From Paracoccaceae bacterium (GTDB taxonomy: Bacteria; Pseudomonadota; Alphaproteobacteria; Rhodobacterales; Rhodobacteraceae): a DNA stretch of 64,000 nucleotides. Location of the stretch: contig CACBXB010000009.1 in NCBI GenBank assembly GCA_902543185.1, positions 23,570 through 87,569 on the forward strand, read 5' to 3'. Below are positions 44,419 through 53,387 of this stretch, piece after piece (positions within the stretch are counted from its first letter, which is position 1; every line of letters starts with the position of its first letter). Both the position numbers and the translations under genes were made by a program. The notes under the pieces are model-generated. The model was not told the origin of the DNA, ran no database searches, and was given only the letters and a program-made list of their open reading frames with translations.

Positions 44419-45569
44419 CAGTTTTTGAAGACCGACTGGCCAAACTAAAAAATAAGCTTCTAGAAAGTGATATAGATACTGCAATAATAACGGATGAGGA
44501 TAATGTCTACTACTTATGCGGCTATTACGATTATCTTCATATGGAATTTGGACGGCCAACATTACTGGTTATTTCAGTAGACCATGGAACTCTCCTTATA
44601 ACCCCTACCATAGACCTGAATACGGCTGAAGAAACTGCTCATGTAGATCAAATATCAGCTTGGAATGATGGTATGGGAAATGAGTGGAGAGAAGAACTAC
44701 CAAAAGTTTTAAAAAGATCCAAGCGTATAGCTATTGAACCAGACCAGATGCCTCCGCCCGTCAGGAGATATATAGACGGAGAAGTATCATATGACAGAAT
44801 TACATCTGCAACTCCAATTTTGAGCACCATGAGAATGATAAAATCAGACGAAGAGCTGAAAATTGCGCGTGATGCAGGTAAAGTTGCAACCGCAATGATG
44901 GCAGCTGGCCGTGAAGCGATAGGCCACGGTGTTGCGGAGTATCAAGTGGCGATAGCCACATCGAATGCTGGTACAAAAAAAGCAGCTGAAATTTTAAGAA
45001 GTGCGTACGAAGACAAATTCATGTCACCCAATACTCATTTTTTACAAATCATGGCATCCGGGGACGCTATTACTAAAACTCACCACAGAGCCAGTTCGCG
45101 AATAATGCAAACGGGTGAGCCGGTATTTCTTTGTTTCTGTGGAATGACAAATTTTCACAAATTTAAACTTGGTTTCGATAGAACTTTTTGGATTGATAGA
45201 ATTTCTGATGAATCTCAAATCCAAATTTACGAAATTGCAATAGCAAGTCAGAAAGCTGCCTTGGACGTCCTCAAGCCTGGTGTGACAGCAGAAAGCGTAC
45301 ACGCCGCCTATGCAACAGTCATTCAAGATGCCGGTTTTGATTATCCTTTTCGCTGTGGCCGCGCCACAGGCTTCAGTTTTTTGGAAAAACCTCAATTGGT
45401 CACTGGGGATAAAACCATTCTGGAACCAGGAATGGTTTTTGCAGTGGACGGATCTGTTTCAGGAAAAACATTTAGAGCTCAAATCGGAGATAGCGTTATT
45501 ATAACTGAAACTGGGTGGGAACCTCTTACGGACCACCCAAAATCTATTAATGATGTAATAATTTCCTAA
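44415..45569 (+). CDS. M24-fold hydrolase lacking metal ligands (creatinase/ectoine-hydrolase type)
   Basis: 384-residue pita-bread-fold protein: creatinase-like N-terminal domain (1-150), then M24 domain. ATG 44415 overlaps the M20 stop (ATGA). The five metal ligands of proline peptidases are not there: the DxG Asp site reads FCG (241-243), the SDxTRT Asp is Gly253, GHG is GRATG (315-319), the EPG Glu is Asp345 and the final Glu is Gly. His223/His224 in THHRASSR stays at the place of the catalytic His of creatinase, and Asp255 and Asp345 sit where creatinase has Glu. This points to metal-free hydrolysis of a small guanidino, amide or cyclic compound. Substrate unknown. Confidence 0.85.
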   Translation: MTVFEDRLAKLKNKLLESDIDTAIITDEDNVYYLCGYYDYLHMEFGRPTLLVISVDHGTLLITPTIDLNTAEETAHVDQISAWNDGMGNEWREELPKVLKRSKRIAIEPDQMPPPVRRYIDGEVSYDRITSATPILSTMRMIKSDEELKIARDAGKVATAMMAAGREAIGHGVAEYQVAIATSNAGTKKAAEILRSAYEDKFMSPNTHFLQIMASGDAITKTHHRASSRIMQTGEPVFLCFCGMTNFHKFKLGFDRTFWIDRISDESQIQIYEIAIASQKAALDVLKPGVTAESVHAAYATVIQDAGFDYPFRCGRATGFSFLEKPQLVTGDKTILEPGMVFAVDGSVSGKTFRAQIGDSVIITETGWEPLTDHPKSINDVIIS

Positions 45570-45597
45570 TTATATGTTCATTCAAAAAGTATAGGTT

Positions 45598-48500
45598 CTA
45601 ATTTTTAGTACCAAATCCACCTCCGGAGGGTGTCTGCATTACAAAAACATCACCAGGATATAATTCATTTTTATCATTGCCATTGTGCCTGTCAATAATT
45701 CCACTATGACGCTCTATCCATTCGCGTCCTACCTCGCCATTCTTACCGCCGTTTAGACCCTTTGGGGGAACACGCCTGTGGGAACACAAAGTTGTCACCG
45801 TCATTTGGTCCAAAAAACGCATACGCCGCGTTATCCCATCACCACCCGTAAATTTCCCATCACCACCAGAACCAACCCTGATAGACATTTCCTCAACTCT
45901 TACAGGAAAACGAAACTCCAAAATTTCAGGATCTGTACTTCGCGTGTTAGTCATGTGTGTTTGAACACCAGAACATCCATGAAAATTAAGACCTGCCCCA
46001 CTTCCACCACAGATTGTTTCGTAATTTTGCATATCATCATTTCCCCAAACAAAATTATTCATTGTTCCCTGGCTGCCAGCCATAATCCCCAATGCTTGCA
46101 AAAGTGCATTACACATTAACTGGCTGACCTCTGTATTCCCGGCAATGACCGCTGAGGGATATTCAGCATGGATCATACTTCCTTTTGGAGCTATAATTGT
46201 CAGAGGACGGAAACATCCTTCATTTAGTGGAATTTCCGTACCAATAAGGCTGCGGAAGACATATAATACTACAGCATGGCAAACGGCCAATGGTGCATTA
46301 TAATTGAGCGGATCTTTCGCAGCTGTTCCTGTAAAATCTATCTTGGCTGTTCTTGCTTTCTTATCTACGCTTACTGACACTCGTATGAATTCACCATTAT
46401 CTAATTCATATTCGCTTTTCCCACCTTTAAGTCTGGTTAGAACCTGCCTAACGCATTCCTCAGCGTTATCCTGTACGTAACGCATATAGGAATGCACTGT
46501 TTTAACTCCGAATTGTTGGATCATTTTTTTTACTTCTCGGACCCCTGTTTCATTTGCAGCAACTTGTGCAGCTAGATCTGCTAGATTTTCCTCAATGTTT
46601 CTACAGGGATACTCCCCAGAACCAAGAAGTTGTCTCGTTTCTTGCCTCCTAAAATTACCGCCCTCAACTAGCTTAAAATTATCGATTAAGACACCTTCTT
46701 CTTCGATAGTTTGACTGTCAGGAGGGGCTGACCCAGGGGTTTTCCCTCCTATATCGGCATGGTGTCCACGTGATGCTACAAAGAACAGAATCTCTCCATA
46801 ATCATCAAAAACTGGGGTAATAACGGTAACGTCAGGTAAATGCGTACCTCCATTGAATGGTGCATTTAGAACGAAAACTTCACCCTGCTTCATATTTGGG
46901 TTTTGTCTAATAATTGATTTAATTGACCCAGACATACTTCCTAAATGTACAGGAACATGAGGGGCATTCGCCACCAGCCCACCTTTAGGATCGAACAGTG
47001 CACACGAAAAATCTAGCCGTTCTTTAATATTTACAGAATATGCAGTGTTAGCAAGAGTTGCTCCCATTTGCTCCGCTATTGACATAAATAGGCTGTTGAA
47101 AACTTCTAGCATAATTAGGTCTGCTTCTGTTCCAATCGCCTCTTTTCTATTTAGAGGAACTTGTCTTTCTAAAATTAGGTGTCCGAATTCGTTAACTTGT
47201 GCACTCCAACCAGGCTCTATAATATTTGTACCTGTGGGTTCCTTTATAATTGCTGGGCCAGAAATATATTGCCCAGATTTTAACATTGATCTCTCAAACA
47301 ATGGAGTTTCTATTAACTCTCCTTGACTGATCATTTTTAATTTATCAACTGCAACTGGTGCTTGCTTAACCTTTTTACTAACTGCTTCGTTAATTTCAAA
47401 GGCACCTCCTATTGCCTCAACACTTAGAGCCTCAAATATCAGCTCTCTCCCATCGCTAGAAAACCCATAACGCGCACGATGGGCATCATCAAAACGCTGC
47501 TTTAACTCTTCCAAATTACCAAAACTAACGATGAGTGCCTGGTGCGAGCCTTTCAGCCGTAAGTGCGCTTTACATTCTACGAATATGTCTTCAATATGAA
47601 CTCCCTGAGACATAACTTGGTCAGTAGCTTTATCTGATAATTCTGAAAGCAGCGCTAATGCTTCTTCATAATCATTGAGCGAGCGCTCAAACTGGCTCTC
47701 TTTCATACAGCGAATTTCAGCCAGTCCCATGCCATAGGCTGAAAGGACACCTGCGAAAGGATGGATAAAAATGGTTTGAATGCCCAAAGCATCAGCTACA
47801 AGACAAGCGTGTTGCCCTCCCGCACCACCAAAACATTGTAAAGCATACTTCGTTACGTCATATCCTCTTTGGACAGAGATTTTTTTGATTGCATTGGCCA
47901 TATTAGATACAGCTATTCGCAAAAAACCTTCTGCTAATTCTATAGTGGATAAAGGCTTATCCCCTGTTTTTATTGCTATTTCTTCTGCAAACTCTTTAAA
48001 CCTATTTTCGACAACTAAGAAATCAATTGACTGATCGGCATTAGGTCCAAAAACACTTGGAAAATGAAGTGGCTGAAGCTTGCCCAGCATGACGTTGCAA
48101 TCAGTTACCGTTAATGGCCCCCCTCGCCTATAGCAAGCGGGGCCTGGATCTGCACCAGCACTTTCGGGACCAACCTGAAACCGCCCATCTCGAAAGAATA
48201 AAATTGATCCGCCGCCTGCTGCAACTGTGTGGATATCCATCATTGGAGCACGGACCCGTGCACCGGCAACTTCAGTTTCAAAACTTCTTTCAAATTCTCC
48301 ATTGTAGTGACAGACATCCGTAGAAGTTCCACCCATGTCGAAACCAATTAATTTTTTAAAGCCAGCAATTTGCGCAGTCTTGACCATACCTACAACTCCA
48401 CCAGCTGGACCAGAAAGTATGGCGTCTTTTCCTCTAAAAACATTGGCGTCAGTTAAACCACCATTTGACTGCATAAACAGAAGTTGAGTTGTATACTCTG

Positions 48501-49215
48501 TATCAAATTCTGAAGATATTTGAGCAATATAACGCTTTAGAATTGGAGATAAATAAGCATCAATAACAGTTGTGTCCGCCCTACCAACTAATTTCATAAG
48601 AGGTGAAATTTCATGACTAATTGAAATTTGCTCGAATCCTTCATCAGCAGCTATTTCTGCTATCCGCTTTTCGTGTATTGGGTTTAAATAACTGTGCATT
48701 AGAGCGACAGCGACACTTTTAATCCCTTTAGCCCGCGCAGATCTCAAATCCTCGCGAGCCTTTGCCTCATCTAATGGCTTAATCACTTCACCTTGTGCGT
48801 CTAACCTTTCTTTAATTTCATGAACCATTTCATAAATAGGAGTAGGTAAGATAATATTAAAATCAAAAAGTTTTGGCCTTGCTTGGTATCCAATTCGGAG
48901 CAAATCCCGGAAACCTTCGGTAATAAGAAGAAGTGTTCGATCCCCTTTTCGTTCCAGCAAAGCGTTTGTGGCTACTGTTGTGCCCATTTTTACAGAGTCG
49001 ACGTTTAAGTCTTGAATTTTTTCATTACCATCAGTTTTCAAAAAATCACGAATTCCTTGAATGGCAGCATCTTTGTATTGTTCGGGGTTTTCGGAGAGAT
49101 ATTTAGAGTTTTTAAAGGTTCCGTCCGGTGATTTTGCGACTATATCAGTGAAAGTACCTCCACGGTCTATCCAAAATTCCCACTTACCACTAGATGTTGT
49201 TGTTTTTATTGACAT
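45598..49215 (-). CDS. oplaH: Fused 5-oxoprolinase/hydantoinase (HyuA-HyuB)
   Basis: ATP-dependent hydrolase opening a cyclic imide or lactam: 5-oxoproline, hydantoin or N-methylhydantoin. 1205 residues as one chain. HyuA half (about 1-690): WIDRGGTFTDIV, GTTVATNALLERKG, MQSNGG, LSGPAGGVVG, FDMGGTSTDV (actin-like ATP site). HyuB half (about 700-1205): MSIAEQMGATLANTAYSVNIKERLDFSCALFDPKG-type segment, then GGTHLPDVTVITPVF and RGHHADIGGKTPGSAPP. Fused forms of this length are usually 5-oxoprolinases. Location beside an SHMT-like enzyme and opposite an amidohydrolase pair argues it may take a related ring. Substrate unproven. Confidence 0.9.
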   Translation of the reverse strand: MSIKTTTSSGKWEFWIDRGGTFTDIVAKSPDGTFKNSKYLSENPEQYKDAAIQGIRDFLKTDGNEKIQDLNVDSVKMGTTVATNALLERKGDRTLLLITEGFRDLLRIGYQARPKLFDFNIILPTPIYEMVHEIKERLDAQGEVIKPLDEAKAREDLRSARAKGIKSVAVALMHSYLNPIHEKRIAEIAADEGFEQISISHEISPLMKLVGRADTTVIDAYLSPILKRYIAQISSEFDTEYTTQLLFMQSNGGLTDANVFRGKDAILSGPAGGVVGMVKTAQIAGFKKLIGFDMGGTSTDVCHYNGEFERSFETEVAGARVRAPMMDIHTVAAGGGSILFFRDGRFQVGPESAGADPGPACYRRGGPLTVTDCNVMLGKLQPLHFPSVFGPNADQSIDFLVVENRFKEFAEEIAIKTGDKPLSTIELAEGFLRIAVSNMANAIKKISVQRGYDVTKYALQCFGGAGGQHACLVADALGIQTIFIHPFAGVLSAYGMGLAEIRCMKESQFERSLNDYEEALALLSELSDKATDQVMSQGVHIEDIFVECKAHLRLKGSHQALIVSFGNLEELKQRFDDAHRARYGFSSDGRELIFEALSVEAIGGAFEINEAVSKKVKQAPVAVDKLKMISQGELIETPLFERSMLKSGQYISGPAIIKEPTGTNIIEPGWSAQVNEFGHLILERQVPLNRKEAIGTEADLIMLEVFNSLFMSIAEQMGATLANTAYSVNIKERLDFSCALFDPKGGLVANAPHVPVHLGSMSGSIKSIIRQNPNMKQGEVFVLNAPFNGGTHLPDVTVITPVFDDYGEILFFVASRGHHADIGGKTPGSAPPDSQTIEEEGVLIDNFKLVEGGNFRRQETRQLLGSGEYPCRNIEENLADLAAQVAANETGVREVKKMIQQFGVKTVHSYMRYVQDNAEECVRQVLTRLKGGKSEYELDNGEFIRVSVSVDKKARTAKIDFTGTAAKDPLNYNAPLAVCHAVVLYVFRSLIGTEIPLNEGCFRPLTIIAPKGSMIHAEYPSAVIAGNTEVSQLMCNALLQALGIMAGSQGTMNNFVWGNDDMQNYETICGGSGAGLNFHGCSGVQTHMTNTRSTDPEILEFRFPVRVEEMSIRVGSGGDGKFTGGDGITRRMRFLDQMTVTTLCSHRRVPPKGLNGGKNGEVGREWIERHSGIIDRHNGNDKNELYPGDVFVMQTPSGGGFGTKN

Positions 49216-49353
49216 TTAATTTTGAACACCTTTAGAACACCCGATGAAGACATTATTTCTTTTTGATAGTTTAGTGCTCTATTGAATAAAAGTTAAGGAT
49301 AACAAATTATTAACAGGTGCTTAAATTTGAAATTGGATTAGCAGAATTCTATA

Positions 49354-50661
49354 CTAATGAACGAAATGGAGTTTTTTAAACGTCTTGCGCCACTCTGACA
49401 CCTCATCTGTTAAAGTTTGGCCTCTCAAAGCCTTTGCGATCAATCCTGCCAAACGCTTTGAATTCTCTGCCTTCATACCCCACCTGACCAATTCAGGAGT
49501 GCCAAACCTCAGACCATTCATATCCCCCTCCAATTCTTTAATCGGCAATCCAATTCCACAGGCTAGAAAGCCAGATTTTCTCAATAGTTTAGATGCTTGC
49601 TGACCTCCGCCATACTCTTCTGCGAGTACTGCAAACTGATGTGATTGGGTATGTCCCAAAGCTCCAAAAAATACTGGGATATCGTATTCTTCTAAAGATG
49701 AGGCAAGAGTTTTGGACATAAGAACCATTTCAGAAACGTATTCTCTACCAAACTCTTTCCAATCTAGCATAGTTACCGCCAAAGCTGCTGACTTAGCAGC
49801 ATCAAAATTCGCTGTCATGCCGGGAAACACTATGCGATCAATTTTCTCTGCAAGTTCGGAATCGTTTGTTATAATTGCGCCACCAGGAGGTCCTCCCAAG
49901 CTTTTGTAGGTACTCATCGTTACTAAGTCGGCCCCGAGATCTAGTGGATTTTCCCAGGCCCTTCCTGCTATAAGCCCACATTGGTGAGCTGCATCAAATA
50001 AAAGCCTAGCCCCTACTTCCTTAGCTATTGAACTAACTGCCGAAACAGGATGCTCGAATAGATTAAGGCTGCCCCCCAGTGTAATAAGTTTTGGCTTTTC
50101 TTTCAAAGCAAGTTCACGAAGTTGGTCTATATCCACAGTATAGTAGTCTCTATCTATAGGAGCTTCGATTATATTTAATCCGAATAAGCCAGCACAGCCT
50201 GGACTATGGTGAGTGACATGGCCCCCTATAGACGCCGGTGGTACAATAATTGTATCTCCTGGTTTGCAAATAGAAATAAAGGAAAAAAGGTTTGCCATTG
50301 CGCCAGAGGGCACTCTAATTTCGGCAAACTTGGAGCAAAAAATTTCTGCCACGAGACTAGAAGCCATAACTTCTATTTCTTCTATGGCTTCAAGACCCAT
50401 TTCATATTTATCTCCAGGATATCCAAGCGACGGGCGAGACCCTATACCGCTTGAGAGAAAAGACTCTGCCCGTGGGTTCATAACGTTCGTAGCTGGATTA
50501 AGGTTAAAACAGTCTTTCTCATGAATTATTTTGTTTAAATCAGCCAAAAAGTTAAGCCGCTCCAGTAATTCTTTGGAAGATGATTCTGAAACTTTATGAG
50601 CCAAATCTTGAACTAAATTTTCGCTAGCCTCTGGTACCCATTTTCTTCGCTCTAATTGCAT
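49354..50661 (-). CDS. Serine hydroxymethyltransferase-like PLP enzyme (divergent)
   Basis: 435 residues from ATG 50661 (GAGGTGA upstream; a GTG 3 codons earlier is possible). Fold of GlyA: RPSLGYPGDKYEMGLEAIEEIE, AHQCGLIAG-type PLP contact, and PLP lysine in MSTYKSLGGPPGG. In ordinary GlyA the lysine motif is TTTTHKTLRGPRGG-like; here His before Lys is Tyr and the loop differs. A housekeeping GlyA is presumably elsewhere. It may act on a substituted serine, glycine or threonine-like amino acid. The next gene on the same strand is the 5-oxoprolinase-type gene, 138 bp away. Confidence 0.83.
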   Translation of the reverse strand: MQLERRKWVPEASENLVQDLAHKVSESSSKELLERLNFLADLNKIIHEKDCFNLNPATNVMNPRAESFLSSGIGSRPSLGYPGDKYEMGLEAIEEIEVMASSLVAEIFCSKFAEIRVPSGAMANLFSFISICKPGDTIIVPPASIGGHVTHHSPGCAGLFGLNIIEAPIDRDYYTVDIDQLRELALKEKPKLITLGGSLNLFEHPVSAVSSIAKEVGARLLFDAAHQCGLIAGRAWENPLDLGADLVTMSTYKSLGGPPGGAIITNDSELAEKIDRIVFPGMTANFDAAKSAALAVTMLDWKEFGREYVSEMVLMSKTLASSLEEYDIPVFFGALGHTQSHQFAVLAEEYGGGQQASKLLRKSGFLACGIGLPIKELEGDMNGLRFGTPELVRWGMKAENSKRLAGLIAKALRGQTLTDEVSEWRKTFKKLHFVH

Positions 50662-50940
50662 AAAAATCACCTCAATTTAGATATGTGATCTTTAGTTCAT
50701 TTATAATGAGCTTTAAATATTAGATTTAAATTTTATACAACTTGGCCCATCTCTTTTAACTAATTGCTAAGTTTTAAACTTTTTCGTTTAACCAATCACT
50801 TAATAAACTGCTCCATAAATTATCTCTGACGCTTAAAAAATACCCAAATAATAAGCTCCACTTAAGTAGCGCCACGTAATTCTTGATAATTTTTATCGGA
50901 AAGACCTAAATTCAATTTTAACTAAAATAAGGAATTAAAA

Positions 50941-51402
50941 ATGAAAAGCATTATTGTAGCCACATTACTGGTATTTGCACCTTTTGTTGCTTTTGCTGGA
51001 GGTCATTCGAATTTGAGTGCATCTGGAACAGGGGTTCGTATTGATTTAAAAACTATTGAAGGTACTTCTGGTAACCATGTCCAGGCAACGACCAGCGATA
51101 TATGGATGTATGAAAATCCGCCAGAAGGTTTTCCCGAAGCAATGAAAGTTAACTGTAATTATTTTCAGGTTTTTGCTACTGGTCAACAGCGACCAAATGG
51201 GGGAATTGGGGTTTGCCAGGCGCATGATCCAGATGGTGACATTTCGCTAGTCAATGGTATTTTCCAACCAGACGGAACAATTGCCCTAACAATAATTGCG
51301 GGAACTGGGAAGTGGGCAGCTTTAATCGGAGCTAAGTTTCAAGGCAAAACTAGGGACCGGGTAGATGGTGGTGTTGTTTACGATTTTAAACCCGTGAACT
51401 AA
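50941..51402 (+). CDS. Secreted protein of unknown function
   Basis: 153 residues with a clear signal peptide (residues 1-19, FVAFA before GGHS). The mature part contains two Cys (Cys80 and Cys100, possibly paired) and a run of beta-type segments ending GTGKWAALIGAKFQGKTRDRVDGGVVYDFK, resembling small periplasmic beta-barrel folds such as the allene-oxide-cyclase-like group. I do not recognise a family with confidence. A GGAATT site precedes the ATG after a 270-bp AT-rich gap that holds nothing I can identify. Confidence 0.75.
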   Translation: MKSIIVATLLVFAPFVAFAGGHSNLSASGTGVRIDLKTIEGTSGNHVQATTSDIWMYENPPEGFPEAMKVNCNYFQVFATGQQRPNGGIGVCQAHDPDGDISLVNGIFQPDGTIALTIIAGTGKWAALIGAKFQGKTRDRVDGGVVYDFKPVN

Positions 51403-51481
51403 TTCTACAGTTGCGGCGGAAATATATTAGAAAATTTTTGGTTCAATAAGTAGCATATCGATACAAATAGGGAGGATTAAA

Positions 51482-52105
51482 ATGTCATATGTAGCAATAA
51501 GAGAGGTAACGCCAGTGGCCGGCAAAGAGGCCGTTTTGCAGGAAAGGATGCTCCGACTATCGAGCATTATGGAGCGGCATGGCGCAAAATCCAGCGTATT
51601 CAAGGTCGTAGCTGGAGATGGGGCCGGTCGATTTGACTTAATGAACTGGTATGACACTGTTGAAGCAGGAGCAACCGCTTTCGAAGCTTTTGGTACCGAT
51701 GAGGACTTCCAAAAGGTAATGCAATTGCGGGCTGTAGATCCAGTCGGAGACGTTGTAGGGCCTTGGATAGGAAGAATGATATTTGGCAGCGCTCCAAAAG
51801 GTAGTAAGCCAGTTGTAGTACATCGCGACTATCACGCCCCACGATCGGCAGTACAAAAGGCTTTGGAACTTGCGCCAGAGCTTCAAACCCTTATGGAAAG
51901 CCTGGGCGTTGAAGTTGGTGTAGGCGTTCCAATAATGAAGGATGATCATGAGATGCTAAGAGTAGTATACCGTTTTGACTCCATGGTTCATTGGGGGCAA
52001 TCCGTTGACAAAATGGTTACTGATGAACGCTTTCTAGGTATTGTTAATTCTGCACATGAGTCAGCTACATTAAAGTCATCAAGAATGTTAGTAAAAGTCG
52101 AATAG
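51482..52105 (+). CDS. Uncharacterised tandem ABM-like domain protein
   Basis: 207 residues that look like two alpha/beta ferredoxin-like halves: VAIREVTPVAGKEAVLQERM with FDLMNWYDTVEAGATAFEAF (1-75), and VVHRDYHAPRSAVQKALELA with VVYRFDSMVHWGQSVDKM (110-190). The pattern beta-helix-beta-beta-helix-beta repeats. Such tandem folds are seen in dimeric ABM/Dabb-type enzymes. Function unknown. A GGAGG site precedes ATG 51482, and an inverted repeat follows the stop. Confidence 0.72.
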   Translation: MSYVAIREVTPVAGKEAVLQERMLRLSSIMERHGAKSSVFKVVAGDGAGRFDLMNWYDTVEAGATAFEAFGTDEDFQKVMQLRAVDPVGDVVGPWIGRMIFGSAPKGSKPVVVHRDYHAPRSAVQKALELAPELQTLMESLGVEVGVGVPIMKDDHEMLRVVYRFDSMVHWGQSVDKMVTDERFLGIVNSAHESATLKSSRMLVKVE

Positions 52106-52113
52106 AGAAAATC

Positions 52114-52147
52114 AGCACGGGTTTCTGCTTGTTTAGATACCCGTGCT
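52114..52147. terminator. Hairpin between the tandem-domain gene and the SOUL gene
   Basis: AGCACGGGT (52114-52122) and ACCCGTGCT (52139-52147) are perfect 9-bp arms with a 16-base loop, located between two convergent genes. T-runs are poor on both strands, so it is a probable but not strong terminator. Confidence 0.65.
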
Positions 52148-52165
52148 AAATCATCATAATCTGGA

Positions 52166-52756
52166 TTACTTAATCCTTATCATTACTTCATTTCTTCTAA
52201 CAAAAAATGGTGTCAGCGGTCCATTAAACGTAGCCTTAATTGGATCATCAAGTGTTGTAATCTTATTAACAGATAAAGCTTCGAGAAGTAATTTTGAATG
52301 TTTTTCAAAGTTTTTAACAGTTGAGCGTCCAGAGTATTTCATAACAGCATATTTTCCACCTTTTACGACAGTAATTGAAAGATCTTCACTCAATGGTTGG
52401 GGTGCTGTTTCTAGTTGAAATTTTCTTGGCAAAAAAAATCTCATAATTATTTTTCCATCCTGAAACTTCTGTGTAACTGGCGTGGTCATATCAATTTTTA
52501 TCGATTGTGTGACAGGGATAGTCATCTCTATTTTCGTGGAAGAAAGATTTGAACCTGAAATATATTTAAATAACTTTCTGAAGGCTCTATTTTGCCCGTT
52601 TTCTTGGCTAGTTTGTACGGCAAGGCGATCATCATATTCTCTAATTTCGTAAATTTGATTTGCGGCAAGAATACGATATGAAGTTTCTTCATATGCAATT
52701 GATATATTTGCCCATAAGTAGAAAATAGATACAAGTAAAACTAAATTAACTCTCAT
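52166..52756 (-). CDS. SOUL heme-binding family protein
   Basis: 196 residues with a signal peptide (about 1-21, NISIA-YEE). SOUL/HBP fold segments are clear: YRILAANQIYEIREYDDRLA, KIEMTIPVTQSIKIDMTTPVTQ and MRFFLPRKFQLETAPQPL, the usual SOUL set. Family members bind heme or tetrapyrroles; the bacterial role is unknown. Convergent with the tandem-domain gene. Confidence 0.9.
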   Translation of the reverse strand: MRVNLVLLVSIFYLWANISIAYEETSYRILAANQIYEIREYDDRLAVQTSQENGQNRAFRKLFKYISGSNLSSTKIEMTIPVTQSIKIDMTTPVTQKFQDGKIIMRFFLPRKFQLETAPQPLSEDLSITVVKGGKYAVMKYSGRSTVKNFEKHSKLLLEALSVNKITTLDDPIKATFNGPLTPFFVRRNEVMIRIK

Positions 52757-52933
52757 CTTAAAGTCCCATTAGATTCTATTTAATTGTACTCTATTTTATT
52801 TAAATTAATTATGCTGCTTTTGATACCACTACAAAAAAATGATCTAAAAAAAATAGTATTTAATTAAAGTTTTTTGAAACTTATTGTACAATAAAATTCC
52901 TATATCTTCATTTTAGAGAAGGCCTCTTTCAAC

Positions 52934-53206
52934 ATGAAAACATTTGTATGGAGCTTCATTGTTTTCGCAGTAACGCTAACTCTGATTTTTGCCATTATTT
53001 TTGCTCCCTCTTACTTGAAGTCACAGCAGGAAAAGAGAGATAAATCTATTGGGTGTCTACAATATCGGCAGATGTTGGAACTATCACAGGAAAGCCATAT
53101 TAAAAATCCTGCTGGGAAAAAATGGGTTCGTGAAAGCATGGCGGCCCAAGGCCTCATGAAAAAGTACAAATGTACGCCAATTGAAACTAGGATCCTTATC
53201 AACTAA
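52934..53206 (+). CDS. Small membrane-anchored protein of unknown function
   Basis: 90 residues with one N-terminal membrane helix (about 5-26) and a basic soluble tail containing Cys42 and Cys80 (IGCLQYRQML, YKCTPIETRI). GAAGG lies just upstream of the ATG. It is followed by a hairpin terminator and the hydrolase gene. No family recognised. Confidence 0.6.
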   Translation: MKTFVWSFIVFAVTLTLIFAIIFAPSYLKSQQEKRDKSIGCLQYRQMLELSQESHIKNPAGKKWVRESMAAQGLMKKYKCTPIETRILIN

Positions 53207-53259
53207 TTTATTTTCAGATCTGATGTGAAATTTTACCAACAAAAATTAAAAAAAAATGA

Positions 53260-53283
53260 GCCACATAGCATTTGCTATGCGGC
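53260..53283 (+). terminator. Terminator-like hairpin
   Basis: GCC-A-CATAGCA pairs with TGCTATG-C-GGC (53260-53283) with one mismatch. An A-run lies before it and TTTATAAGTTTT after it. It ends the preceding small-gene transcript; read on the minus strand the long T-run (TTTTTTTTT) is even better, so it may be bidirectional. Confidence 0.65.
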
Positions 53284-53387
53284 CTTTATAAGTTTTAAAA
53301 AGTTCTTCGAAAAAATAGTTGCAAATTTAGTGCCAATATAGAAAAATAATGTATTTTAAATGTGTTTTACCAACAAAGGATCGTTAC

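Noticed and set aside
45778..46119. 113-codon open frame opposite the 5-oxoprolinase-type gene
   Set aside because: Antisense shadow of a conserved coding region; low-complexity basic translation.
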